Assembly: GCF_003441615.1 (NCBI RefSeq)
Contig: NZ_CP031842.1
Coordinates: 762,501 to 826,500, forward strand
Direction: 5' to 3'
DNA length: 64,000 bases
Origin: Dechloromonas sp. HYN0024
GTDB taxonomy: Bacteria > Pseudomonadota > Gammaproteobacteria > Burkholderiales > Rhodocyclaceae
A program made the position numbers and the translations under genes. Positions 7,975 through 15,468 of this stretch are shown piece by piece (the first letter of the stretch is position 1; each line of letters starts with the position of its first letter). The notes below the pieces were generated by a model that had not been told where the DNA came from, did no database searches, and saw only the letters and a program-made list of their open reading frames with translations.

Positions 7975-8964
7975 GTGAGTTACGGACAATTTATCAAGGA
8001 GATCGGACGTGGTGCCCAGGGCGCCCGCGATCTGCCGCGCGACGATGCGCAGCAGCTCTATGCGGCGATGCTCGATGGCGGGGTGCCCGATCTCGAACTG
8101 GGCGCGATCATTCTGGGTCTGCGCGTCAAAGGTGAATCGCTCGACGAAATGCTCGGCTTCCTCGATGCCACCGACGAGCGCATCAACAAACTCGACATGC
8201 CGCACGGTCGGGTTCGTCCGGTGGTTCTGCCGACCTACAACGGCGCCCGCAAGGAAGCCAATCTGACACCGCTGTTGGCCCTTCTGCTCCAGCGCTTTGG
8301 CGTCCCGGTATTGGTCCATGGCTTGCTCGAAGGCTTTGGCCGGGTGACGACGGCGCATATTTTTCGCGAGCTCGGCGTCATGCCAGTTTCGTCGACGACC
8401 CAGGCCCAGATAGCCATCGAAGAAAAAGGCCTGGCCTTTCTGCCCCTCAACGCGCTCTGCCCAGGTATTCACAACCTGTTAGGCCTGCGCAGCCGGATGG
8501 GGGTGCGCAATAGCGCCCATAGCCTGGTCAAGCTGATCAACCCGTTCCGTGGCGATGCGGTGATGGTCGCCCCGGCGACGCATCCTGAATTCATCGACCT
8601 GATGCGCGAGATTCTCCTGGTCCGTGGTGGTCATGGCTTGCTTCTGCGTGGCACCGAAGGAGAACCGTTTGCCAATCCAAAGCGTCGCCCGCGCCTTGAA
8701 TTCATCCACGAAGGCGGGGTCGTGCCCCTGTTCGAAGCTGAACATGAGAGCCTGCGTGCGCTCCCCAACCTGCCGGAGGCCAATGATGCTGTGAGCACGG
8801 CGAAATGGATCAGGCGTGTGCTTGACAAGCAGGTGCCGCTGCCCAAGCCACTCGCCAACCAACTGGCCTGCCTGCTCTATGCCAGTGGTTATGCCGAGGA
8901 TTTCAACCAGGCCAAGGCCATTGTTGCGGTCGAAGCGACTGGCCTGATCATGGGCGGAAACTGA
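7975..8964 (+). CDS. ybiB: TrpD2/YbiB-like DNA-binding protein (glycosyltransferase family 3 fold)
   Basis: A 329-residue protein related to anthranilate phosphoribosyltransferase (TrpD). The N-terminal helical domain (LYAAMLDGGVPDLELGAIILGLRVKGESLDEM) and the following alpha/beta domain are recognisable. The phosphoribosyl-diphosphate-binding loop of true TrpD is altered, as in the YbiB/TrpD2 group, which binds nucleic acid rather than making tryptophan. The start is GTG at 7975 with GGAGG just upstream (GACCGGAGGAGACA). It sits in the nasA transcript, and homologues are often found beside nitrate assimilation genes. Its role there is unknown. Confidence 0.8.
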   Translation: MSYGQFIKEIGRGAQGARDLPRDDAQQLYAAMLDGGVPDLELGAIILGLRVKGESLDEMLGFLDATDERINKLDMPHGRVRPVVLPTYNGARKEANLTPLLALLLQRFGVPVLVHGLLEGFGRVTTAHIFRELGVMPVSSTTQAQIAIEEKGLAFLPLNALCPGIHNLLGLRSRMGVRNSAHSLVKLINPFRGDAVMVAPATHPEFIDLMREILLVRGGHGLLLRGTEGEPFANPKRRPRLEFIHEGGVVPLFEAEHESLRALPNLPEANDAVSTAKWIRRVLDKQVPLPKPLANQLACLLYASGYAEDFNQAKAIVAVEATGLIMGGN

Positions 8965-8972
8965 CTTGAATT

Positions 8973-9009
8973 TGCACCGCGCTGGCGTTTATTGCCCTGT
9001 CTTGGTGCG
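8973..9009 (+). promoter_or_regulatory. Tandem NtrC-type enhancer sites upstream of nirB
   Basis: Two 17-bp sequences resemble the NtrC consensus TGCACCA-N3-TGGTGCA: 8973-8989 (strong left half, TGCACC...TGG) and 8993-9009 (strong right half, TTGGTGC). Their centres are 20 bp apart, that is two helical turns, and they lie about 55-90 bp upstream of the -24 element. This geometry is typical of cooperative NtrC dimers at nitrogen-regulated sigma-54 promoters. Matches are imperfect, so this is a prediction. Confidence 0.6.
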
Positions 9010-9062
9010 CTTAAGTCGACCGAGTTTTTGAATTATCTATAAAAATCAATTGCCTGTGCGGG

Positions 9063-9078
9063 TGGCACGTTGATTGCA
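9063..9078 (+). promoter_or_regulatory. Sigma-54 (-24/-12) promoter of nirBD
   Basis: TGGCACG-TTGA-TTGCA is a perfect match to the sigma-54 consensus. Transcription should start near 9089-9091, producing a leader of about 100 bases before the nirB ATG at 9193. Confidence 0.9.
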
Positions 9079-9105
9079 ACATAACTTCCCGGAACAGCGA
9101 ATCAA

Positions 9106-9141
9106 CCGCCAACGAAGGCGGCTCGATGGCAACGACGTCAT
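9106..9141 (+). promoter_or_regulatory. Two-hairpin ANTAR-type leader element of nirB
   Basis: Hairpin 1: CCGCC (9106-9110), loop AACGAA (9111-9116), GGCGG (9117-9121). Hairpin 2: ATGGC (9126-9130), loop AACGAC (9131-9136), GTCAT (9137-9141), with one G-U pair. Both loops are six bases with A at position 1 and G at position 4, the rule described for RNA targets of ANTAR-domain antiterminators such as NasR and EutV. A further hairpin GCACCC-TC-GGGTGC lies at 9159-9172 before the ribosome binding site, but it lacks a U-tract. NasT, encoded at 14764, is the obvious candidate ligand protein. Confidence 0.75.
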
Positions 9142-9192
9142 GCGCTGATGTGAATTTTGCACCCTCGGGTGCGCGCAACGTTGGAGTCAACC

Positions 9193-11637
9193 ATGAGCAA
9201 ACCTCGTCTTGTCCTGATCGGTAACGGCATGGCCGGTGTCCGCACCGTCGAAGAACTGCTGAAGATCAAGCCGGATCACTACGACATCACCATCTTCGGC
9301 GCCGAACCGCATCCGAACTACAACCGTATCCTGCTTTCGCCCGTTCTGGCCGGCGAGATGACCATTGCCGAGATCGTTCTCAACGAACTGGACTGGTACA
9401 AGGAAAAGGGCATCACCCTGCACACCGGCAAACAGATCACCAAGATCGACCGGGTCAATCGCAAGGTCATCGCCGACGATGGCACCGAGGAGTATTACGA
9501 CCGCCTGCTCGTGGCCACCGGTTCGACCCCCTTCATGCTGCCTATTCCCGGCAATGACCTGCCCGGTGTTATCGGCTATCGCGACATCAAGGATACCGAT
9601 GAAATGATCGAAGCCGCCCGCCTGCACAAACATGCGGTGGTTATCGGCGGCGGCCTGCTCGGCCTCGAAGCGGCGAACGGCCTCAAACTGCGCGGCATGG
9701 ATGTGACCGTGGTGCATCTCGGCCCGTGGCTGCTCGAGCGCCAGCTCGATGAAGTGGCCGGCAAGATGCTGCAAAAGTCGCTGGAGGATAAGGGCCTCAA
9801 GTTCCTCCTGCAGAAGCAGACGGAAATGCTCGTCCAGGGCGAGAGCGGTCGCGTCGCTGCCGTGCGCTTCAAGGACGGCATGCAGATTCCCGCCGACCTC
9901 GTCGTCATGGCCGCCGGTATCCGCCCCAACTACGCCCTGGCTGAAAAATCCGGGATTTACTGCAATCGCGGCATCGTCGTCAATGACACCATGCAGACCT
10001 ACGATCCGAAGGTTTATGCCGTCGGCGAGTGTGTCAGCCACCGGGGCATCGCCTATGGTCTTGTCGCTCCGCTGTTCGAGCAGGCCAAGGTTGCTGCCAA
10101 CCATCTGGCTGGTTACGGTATTGGCCGCTACACCGGCTCGGTGACCTCGACCAAGCTCAAGGTCACCGGCATCGACCTGTTTTCGGCGGGCGATTACATG
10201 GGCGGCGAGGGCACCGAGGAAATCCTGCTTAACGACCCGCATGGCGGCGTCTACAAGAAACTGGTGATCCGCGATAACAAGCTGGTCGGCGGCGTCATGT
10301 ATGGCGACACGGCCGATGGCCCGTGGTATTTCCAGTTGCTGAAGGATGGGCGCGACATCCACGATATTCGCGACTCCCTGATATTCGGCCAGTCCCTGGT
10401 TGGCGACGTCGGCCATGCCGGTAACAGCAAGGCCGCCTCGATGCCCGACAACGCGGAAGTCTGCGGCTGCAACGGCATCACCAAGGGGGTTATCGTCCAG
10501 GCCATCAAGGCCAAGGGACTGTTCACCCTGGATGAGGTCAAGAAGCACACCAAGGCGGCGTCCTCCTGCGGCTCCTGTGCCGGGTTGGTCGAGCAGATTC
10601 TGGCGTCGACCATTGGCGGTGCCTACACGCCGGCCGCCTCCGACAAGAAGCCGATGTGCGGCTGTACCGAGCATTCGCATGACAAGGTGCGCAAGCTCAT
10701 TCACGAGGAGCACCTGACCAACAAGGAAACGGTTTTCGCCGAACTCGGGTGGACAACGCCGAACGGTTGCGACAAATGCCGTCCGGCCATCAACTACTAT
10801 CTGATCTCGACCTGGCCGCACGAGGCCAAGGATGACCCGCAGTCGCGCTTCATCAATGAGCGGGCGCACGCCAACATTCAAAAGGACGGTACTTACTCGG
10901 TCGTGCCGCGTATGTGGGGTGGCCTGACGACACCGGCCGAGCTGCGGGCGATTGCCGACGCGGCTGAGAAATACAAGGTGCCGACCGTGAAGGTCACCGG
11001 TGGTCAGCGGATCGACCTGCTCGGCGTCAAAAAGGAAGACCTGCCCGCCATGTGGGCCGATCTCAACGCCGCCGGCATGGTCTCCGGCCACGCCTACGGC
11101 AAGTCGATCCGCACCGTGAAAACCTGTGTTGGTGCCGAGCACTGCCGCTTCGGCACGCAACTGGCGATGGACATGGGCGTCAAGCTGGAAAAGATGTTGT
11201 TCGACATGTACGCCCCGCACAAGGTCAAGCTGGCCGTCTCCGGCTGCCCGCGCAACTGCGCCGAGGCCGGCATCAAGGACGTCGGGATCATCGGCGTCGA
11301 TTCCGGCTACGAAATCTACATCGCCGGGAATGGCGGCATCAAGACGGAAGTCGCCCGGTTTCTGTGCAAGGTCAGCTCGGACGAGGATGTCATGGAATAT
11401 TCCGGTGCCTTTCTCCAGCTTTATCGTCTCGAAGGCTGGTATCTCGAGCGCACCTGCCATTACCTTGAACGGGTCGGCATGGACTACATCAAGGGCAAGA
11501 TTCTCGAAGATGAAGAAGGCCGCAAGGCCCTCTACGCTGCGCTGCTCGACTCGCTGAAGGATGCCAAGGACCCGTGGGCGACCTCGCGCGAGCCGGAAGC
11601 GATCAAGCAATTCATTCCGATCATGGTCGAAGCCTGA
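9193..11637 (+). CDS. nirB: Nitrite reductase (NAD(P)H) large subunit
   Basis: NirB (814 residues) is the cytoplasmic sirohaem enzyme that reduces nitrite to ammonium. In order: an FAD/NAD-binding pyridine nucleotide-disulfide oxidoreductase module (VLIGNGMAGVRT at the N-terminus), two BFD-like cysteine regions (from about residue 424, CGCNG...CGSCAG, and a second CGC...CDKC), a nitrite/sulfite reductase ferredoxin-like domain, and the sirohaem/[4Fe-4S] domain with CVGAEHC (about 645-651) and CPRNC (about 685-689). ATG 9193 with TTGGAG upstream is chosen over an in-frame codon at 9157, which lies within the leader hairpins. nirD follows. Expression is expected to need NtrC, sigma-54 and NasT. 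Confidence 0.97.
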   Translation: MSKPRLVLIGNGMAGVRTVEELLKIKPDHYDITIFGAEPHPNYNRILLSPVLAGEMTIAEIVLNELDWYKEKGITLHTGKQITKIDRVNRKVIADDGTEEYYDRLLVATGSTPFMLPIPGNDLPGVIGYRDIKDTDEMIEAARLHKHAVVIGGGLLGLEAANGLKLRGMDVTVVHLGPWLLERQLDEVAGKMLQKSLEDKGLKFLLQKQTEMLVQGESGRVAAVRFKDGMQIPADLVVMAAGIRPNYALAEKSGIYCNRGIVVNDTMQTYDPKVYAVGECVSHRGIAYGLVAPLFEQAKVAANHLAGYGIGRYTGSVTSTKLKVTGIDLFSAGDYMGGEGTEEILLNDPHGGVYKKLVIRDNKLVGGVMYGDTADGPWYFQLLKDGRDIHDIRDSLIFGQSLVGDVGHAGNSKAASMPDNAEVCGCNGITKGVIVQAIKAKGLFTLDEVKKHTKAASSCGSCAGLVEQILASTIGGAYTPAASDKKPMCGCTEHSHDKVRKLIHEEHLTNKETVFAELGWTTPNGCDKCRPAINYYLISTWPHEAKDDPQSRFINERAHANIQKDGTYSVVPRMWGGLTTPAELRAIADAAEKYKVPTVKVTGGQRIDLLGVKKEDLPAMWADLNAAGMVSGHAYGKSIRTVKTCVGAEHCRFGTQLAMDMGVKLEKMLFDMYAPHKVKLAVSGCPRNCAEAGIKDVGIIGVDSGYEIYIAGNGGIKTEVARFLCKVSSDEDVMEYSGAFLQLYRLEGWYLERTCHYLERVGMDYIKGKILEDEEGRKALYAALLDSLKDAKDPWATSREPEAIKQFIPIMVEA

Positions 11638-11660
11638 GCGTTGAGGAAAAAGGATAAAAA

Positions 11661-11972
11661 ATGAGCACCTGGAAACTGATCTGCAAACTGGAAGATATTC
11701 CGCAACTCGGCTCGCGTATCGTCAAGCCAGGCACTGGCGGCGATATTGCCATCTTCCGCACCGCCGATGACGAGGTCTTCGCGTTGCACGACAAATGCCC
11801 GCATAAGGGCGGCCCGCTTTCACAAGGCATCGTGCACGGCAAGCGCGTCACCTGCCCGCTGCACGGCTGGAATATCGGTCTCGACGACGGCAAGGCTGTA
11901 GCGCCGGATGTCGGCGGCTGCGCCAGATTTGAAGTGAAGATTGAAGAAGGGAGGGTATTTCTGGTGGTATAA
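11661..11972 (+). CDS. nirD: Nitrite reductase (NAD(P)H) small subunit
   Basis: NirD (103 residues) is the small Rieske-type partner of NirB. The [2Fe-2S] ligands are present as CPHKGG (about residue 46) and CPLHGW (about residue 65). A good ribosome binding site (GAGGAAAAAGG) lies upstream, 23 bases after the nirB stop, so the two are cotranscribed. No separate promoter is seen. Confidence 0.96.
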   Translation: MSTWKLICKLEDIPQLGSRIVKPGTGGDIAIFRTADDEVFALHDKCPHKGGPLSQGIVHGKRVTCPLHGWNIGLDDGKAVAPDVGGCARFEVKIEEGRVFLVV

Positions 11973-11987
11973 GTCGCCACGTGGGGA

Positions 11988-12015
11988 TTGACGAAATACG
12001 GCAATGCCGTATTAT
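11988..12015 (+). promoter_or_regulatory. Promoter with embedded operator of the toxin-antitoxin locus
   Basis: TTGACG (11988-11993) and TATTAT (12010-12015) are separated by 16 bases, a near-consensus sigma-70 promoter. The spacer and -10 region contain the inverted repeat AATACGGC-AAT-GCCGTATT (11995-12013). This placement is typical for autorepression by an antitoxin, here presumably the XRE-type protein at 12326. Confidence 0.65.
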
Positions 12016-12021
12016 CTGCCT

Positions 12022-12333
12022 ATGCATACAGTTGCCGAAACTGACATATTCTAGGGCTATGCTGCCTCCGTCTGGACCGAAAGCGAGCGTCTCGAATTTA
12101 TCGAGTGGATAGCCGCAAATCCTCTTGCCGGGGATGTCATTCCGGGTTCTGGCGGCTGCCGTAAAGTGAGATGGAGTCGTGGCGGAATGGGCAAGTGAGG
12201 CGGCGCACGGGTAATTTATTTCAACGTGCAGGATGGTCGAGTCTGGTTGCTAATTGTTTATGCGAAAGCCAAGTTTGACAACCTGCCAGCCGAATTCCTG
12301 ATCAGACTGAAAGTCGAGGTGGAACGTGGATAA
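12022..12333 (+). pseudogene. Decayed RelE/HigB-type toxin gene with two in-frame nonsense codons
   Basis: Reading from the ATG at 12022, one frame of 103 codons would encode a RelE/HigB-like toxin: an N-terminal helix, then SVWTESERLEFIEWIAANPL, GDVIPGSGGCRKVRWS, GGARVIYF, and LLIVYAKAKFDNLP before a stop at 12331. The frame is broken by TAG at 12052-12054 (codon 11) and TGA at 12196-12198 (codon 59, where the family normally has an Arg before GGARVIYF). Both can arise by a single C-to-T change. No frame shift is needed to recover the rest of the protein. The gene is probably non-functional, while the downstream antitoxin is intact. Confidence 0.8.
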
Positions 12334-12604
12334 AGAATTGGAACAATTTCAGAACGATCTCCTGAAGTCTGTTCTCCAGATGAAGTCCGGTAAGGCTGCG
12401 AGGGTAACGGCCTTTGAGGTGTCCGCCGCAACCGAGGCACGCAATCGTGTCGGCATGTCGCAAAGCGAGTTCGCCAAGTTGCTTGGGGTATCGGTCCGTA
12501 CCTTGCAGGACTGGGAGCAGGGCCGCCGCGAACCTTCCGGTGCCGCCAAAACCCTGCTGCGCATCGCGTCGCACAATCCAGAGGCGGTCAAGGCGGCTGC
12601 TTGA
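12326..12604 (+). CDS. XRE-family antitoxin (HigA/NadS-like)
   Basis: A 92-residue helix-turn-helix protein. The HTH is at about residues 45-72 (RVGMSQSEFAKLLGVSVRTL followed by QDWEQGRREPSG), the form seen in HigA/NadS antitoxins paired with HigB/RelE toxins. The start is GTG at 12326 with GAGG at 12316-12319, overlapping the end of the toxin pseudogene. It probably represses its own promoter through the palindrome at 11995-12013. With no intact toxin beside it, it is an orphan antitoxin in this copy of the locus. Confidence 0.85.
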   Translation: MDKELEQFQNDLLKSVLQMKSGKAARVTAFEVSAATEARNRVGMSQSEFAKLLGVSVRTLQDWEQGRREPSGAAKTLLRIASHNPEAVKAAA

Positions 12605-12632
12605 TCGAGTGCAGATGTCTTATAGCTGCGAT

Positions 12633-12839
12633 CTATTTGAGAAGGGCAAGAATAGCCACAACAAGGGTGTTGATGTGCTTGCCGCAGAATCCGACAAGCA
12701 CGCGTGCTGACTTGGCTGACCAGTGGTAGCGGATTACCGTCGAGTACTTGCGTTCGAGACGCCCGCTGGCTTTCGAATATCCCCAATCTTCGCGGGAAAC
12801 AAGGCGGCTAGTGTACCAGTGCTTAATGAATGCAAACAA
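12633..12839 (-). CDS. Small putative membrane protein, 68 residues, TTG start
   Basis: On the minus strand a perfect GGAGGAG (12846-12852) lies six bases before a TTG at 12837-12839. This opens a frame of 68 residues starting MFAFIKHWYTSRLVSREDWG. The protein is basic and aromatic in its first 45 residues and ends with a hydrophobic segment (INTLVVAILALL) that could anchor it in the membrane. The frame stays open further upstream, to about 13001. The strong ribosome binding site is the reason for choosing the shorter start. I do not recognise a family. It is convergent with the antitoxin gene. Confidence 0.45.
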   Translation of the reverse strand: MFAFIKHWYTSRLVSREDWGYSKASGRLERKYSTVIRYHWSAKSARVLVGFCGKHINTLVVAILALLK

Positions 12840-13154
12840 CGAAGTCTCCTCCGGACAACAATAGTCATGGTTTTCTCGAGAGTGTAAATCTGTATACGTA
12901 GTATATTCAAATTGGATATTTGGCTGGTGTGTACTGTATTTCAATAGGCATTCACGTTGCCACAAGATTCGGGCTATCAATCGATGACTGTTGCAGTGCA
13001 TCTCCCCAAAATCGAGAAAACTGCGGTCTGTCCCCGGTTTTCGGTTTTGGCTGTTTTGAATAGCCCCGAAAGCTTTGACCAGCCTTGAAGTAATAGCCGG
13101 CTGGCAGGGGATCGCTTAAGCTGGCGCCTCCATTCCACAGCAATTCCCTTAGCT
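12840..13154. other. Intergenic stretch with a REP-like hairpin
   Basis: This AT-richer gap between the toxin-antitoxin locus and the MFS gene shows no supported gene of its own. It contains a REP-like hairpin at 13016-13042, where GAAAAC pairs with GTTTTC and CGG with CCG around a TCTGTCC core. Such GGGGACAG-containing hairpins often occur as scattered palindromes or near transposase relics. Otherwise nothing is seen. Confidence 0.4.
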
Positions 13155-14378
13155 ATGAGCAATGCCATAGACCGCGAGCCGATCTCTCCCAAAATGCCGC
13201 GTGGCATCTGGATGCTCGGTTGCGTCAGCCTGCTCATGGATATTTCGTCCGAAATGATCCACAGCCTGCTGCCGCTGTTTATGGTCGGCGCACTGGGTGC
13301 CAGCGCCCTGATGGTCGGGGTCATCGAAGGGCTGGCCGAGGCGACGGCGTTGATCGTCAAGGTCTTTTCCGGGGCGCTCAGCGATTATCTCGGTAAACGC
13401 AAGGGGCTGGCCGTCTTTGGCTATGCGCTTGGGGCGTTGACCAAGCCGGTCTTTGCGCTGGCGTCGAGCACCGGTCTCGTCCTCGCTGCCCGGCTGACAG
13501 ATCGTGTTGGCAAGGGTATCCGTGGCGCGCCGCGCGATGCGCTGGTGGCCGATATTGCGCCGCCGGAACTGCGCGGTGCGGCGTTCGGTTTGCGCCAGTC
13601 GCTCGATACGGTCGGGGCCTTTGTCGGGCCTCTGCTGGCGGTGGGACTGATGTTGCTGTGGCAGGATGATTTTCGCGCTGTTTTCTGGGTGGCCGTGATC
13701 CCTGGCTTGCTCGCCGTCGCCTTGCTGGTGTTTGGCGTCCATGAGCCGGACCGGCCGGTCGGTGCGGTACGGCGCAATCCGGTCAATCGGGCCAATCTGG
13801 CACGATTGGGTTCGGCCTACTGGTGGGTGGTGGCGGTCGGCGGGTTTTTTACGTTGGCCCGTTTCAGTGAAGCCTTTCTGGTGCTGCGGGCGCAGCAGGG
13901 CGGTATGGCGCTGGCGCTGATTCCGCTGGTCATGGTGGCCATGAACATCGTTTATTCGCTGTCGGCCTACCCTTTTGGCAAGCTGTCGGATCGGGTAAGT
14001 CACACCAAGCTGCTGGTTATCGGCCTGTTTGTCCTGATCGCCGCCGATCTGGTGCTGGCGAGCAGTGCGCATTGGAGCGTAGTGCTGGCGGGTGTCGCCC
14101 TGTGGGGTATTCACCTCGGCATGACGCAGGGTCTGCTGGCGACCATGGTGGCCGATACGGCTCCGTCCGACCTGCGCGGAACTGCGTACGGTTTTTTTAA
14201 TCTGATCAGTGGGTTGGCGATGTTGCTGGCAAGCCTGTGTGCCGGCTTTCTGTGGGACCTTTTGGGGGCGGCGTTTACCTTTTATGCCGGGGCGGGCTTC
14301 TGTCTGCTGACGCTGCTTTTGCTGACCTGGCGCAATCAGTCGGATAATCCGCCGAATTCTACGAGACTCGAATCATGA
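13155..14378 (+). CDS. MFS transporter of unknown substrate
   Basis: A 407-residue inner-membrane protein with about twelve hydrophobic helices in two halves, typical of the major facilitator superfamily. Motif-A-like sequence appears after helix 2 (GALSDYLGKRKGLAVFGY), and a conserved DRVGKGIRGAPRDALVAD segment lies at about residues 115-132, characteristic of a bacterial MFS subgroup without assigned substrate. The last four bases overlap the start of the CbiX-like gene (ATGA), so the two are coupled. Placement between nirBD and nasT/nrtABC makes a nitrogen-oxide or metal-related role possible, but the sequence does not show it. Confidence 0.85.
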   Translation: MSNAIDREPISPKMPRGIWMLGCVSLLMDISSEMIHSLLPLFMVGALGASALMVGVIEGLAEATALIVKVFSGALSDYLGKRKGLAVFGYALGALTKPVFALASSTGLVLAARLTDRVGKGIRGAPRDALVADIAPPELRGAAFGLRQSLDTVGAFVGPLLAVGLMLLWQDDFRAVFWVAVIPGLLAVALLVFGVHEPDRPVGAVRRNPVNRANLARLGSAYWWVVAVGGFFTLARFSEAFLVLRAQQGGMALALIPLVMVAMNIVYSLSAYPFGKLSDRVSHTKLLVIGLFVLIAADLVLASSAHWSVVLAGVALWGIHLGMTQGLLATMVADTAPSDLRGTAYGFFNLISGLAMLLASLCAGFLWDLLGAAFTFYAGAGFCLLTLLLLTWRNQSDNPPNSTRLES

Positions 14379-14746
14379 CCACTGCCCTCATTCTCTTTGC
14401 CCACGGTGCCCGCGACCCGGAGTGGGCCAATCCGATGCGCCGCGTCCAGGCGGTGATTCGTCAGCGGATGACCACGGTGCCGGTTGAACTGGCCTTCCTT
14501 GAATTCATGGCACCAACCCTGACCGACTGCGCCGCCGGGCTGATAGCCCAAGGGGCCGACAAGATAGTCGTGATGCCGATGTTCGTTGCCCGTGGTGGGC
14601 ATTTAAAGAAGGAAACCCCTGAGATGCTCGCCGCGCTACGGGCGAGCTACCCGCATGTTGAATTTTCGCTGGGTAATGCCATTGGCGAACACGAACTGGT
14701 CGTTCAGGCCATGGCGACGGCGGCGCTGGAGGTGGCTGGCCTGTAG
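14375..14746 (+). CDS. cbiX: Small CbiX/SirB-type sirohydrochlorin chelatase
   Basis: A 123-residue single-domain class II chelatase of the CbiX-short type, which inserts a divalent metal into sirohydrochlorin. The catalytic histidine is in the N-terminal FAHGARDPEW motif (about residue 10). A second conserved region (MPMFVARGGHLKKETPEML) supplies the other metal-site histidine. In this position it most plausibly makes sirohaem for NirB, although cobalt chelation for cobalamin cannot be excluded. It overlaps the MFS gene upstream, and nasT follows after 17 bases. Confidence 0.88.
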   Translation: MTTALILFAHGARDPEWANPMRRVQAVIRQRMTTVPVELAFLEFMAPTLTDCAAGLIAQGADKIVVMPMFVARGGHLKKETPEMLAALRASYPHVEFSLGNAIGEHELVVQAMATAALEVAGL

Positions 14747-14763
14747 CTTGCTAAGTAAAGGCC

Positions 14764-15339
14764 ATGCTTACCGTTCTCGTTATTGATGAATCCCGTTCCC
14801 GTGCTGGCGAAATCTGCGCCGGACTGGCGCTGGCCGGCTATCAGGTGGCGGCTATTTTGGCCGGCGCGGAAAACCTGACGGCGGAAGTCGAGCGTCTGCA
14901 GCCTGACGTAATCCTGATCGATACCGACAGCCCGAGCCGCGATACGCTTGAAAACCTGGCGGCGATGAACAAGGACATGCCGCGTCCGGTCGTCATCTTT
15001 ACCCAGGAAGACGGTCAGGAAACCATCCGGGATGCCGTCAAGGCCGGGGTTTCTGCCTATATCGTCGATGGGCTCGACCCGAAGCGCATCAAGCCCATCC
15101 TTGAGGTGGCGCGAGCCCGCTTTGACGATACGCAGGCCCTGCGCCGCGAACTTGACGAGGTGTCGCAGAAACTCACTGACCGCAAGCTGGTGGACAAGGC
15201 CAAGGGCGTGCTCATGAAGGCCCGTGGTCTTGATGAGGATGCCGCTTATCACGCCATGCGCAAGCTGGCCATGGAGCGCGGCCAGTCGATGGCCAAAGTC
15301 GCGCGCGACGTCATCGACATGGCGCGGGTGCTGCTCTAA
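14764..15339 (+). CDS. nasT: ANTAR-domain response regulator, NasT-like antiterminator
   Basis: A 191-residue protein with an N-terminal receiver-like domain (VLVIDESRSR...LIDTDSPSRD, phospho-acceptor position D53) and a C-terminal ANTAR RNA-binding domain at about residues 125-188 (LVDKAKGVLMKARGLDEDAA, then YHAMRKLAMERGQSMAKVAR). In other bacteria NasT binds paired hexaloop hairpins in leaders of nitrate assimilation operons and prevents termination. It is normally held inactive by the nitrate sensor NasS. No separate NasS gene is visible here. The gene ends about 130 bases before the sigma-54 promoter of nrtA and probably controls the nirB and nrtA leaders. Confidence 0.92.
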   Translation: MLTVLVIDESRSRAGEICAGLALAGYQVAAILAGAENLTAEVERLQPDVILIDTDSPSRDTLENLAAMNKDMPRPVVIFTQEDGQETIRDAVKAGVSAYIVDGLDPKRIKPILEVARARFDDTQALRRELDEVSQKLTDRKLVDKAKGVLMKARGLDEDAAYHAMRKLAMERGQSMAKVARDVIDMARVLL

Positions 15340-15362
15340 AGCTGTGCGGCCAAGCCGCATGT

Positions 15363-15379
15363 TGCACTGCAATAGTGCA
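15363..15379 (+). promoter_or_regulatory. NtrC-type enhancer palindrome upstream of nrtA
   Basis: TGCAC-N7-GTGCA is a perfect dyad of the NtrC core (GCAC-N7-GTGC), centred about 98 bp upstream of the -24 element. It is nested in a larger inverted repeat (GCCGCAT...ATGCGGC) downstream of the nasT stop codon, which has no U-tract. Confidence 0.7.
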
Positions 15380-15468
15380 TCGGATGCGGCGTTACGGGCT
15401 TAAAAGTTTTTTCATTAAGCTATTGAAAATAAATAGATATATAATAAATTGTTTGAAATATTCGGGTC

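Noticed and set aside
7129..8472. Minus-strand frame opposite nasA and the ybiB-like gene
   Set aside because: It crosses the boundary of two real genes and lacks any family signal.
9187..11610. Long minus-strand open frame opposite nirB
   Set aside because: It is the antisense shadow of a GC-rich gene. It shows no recognisable domain, and the plus-strand frame is a clear NirB.
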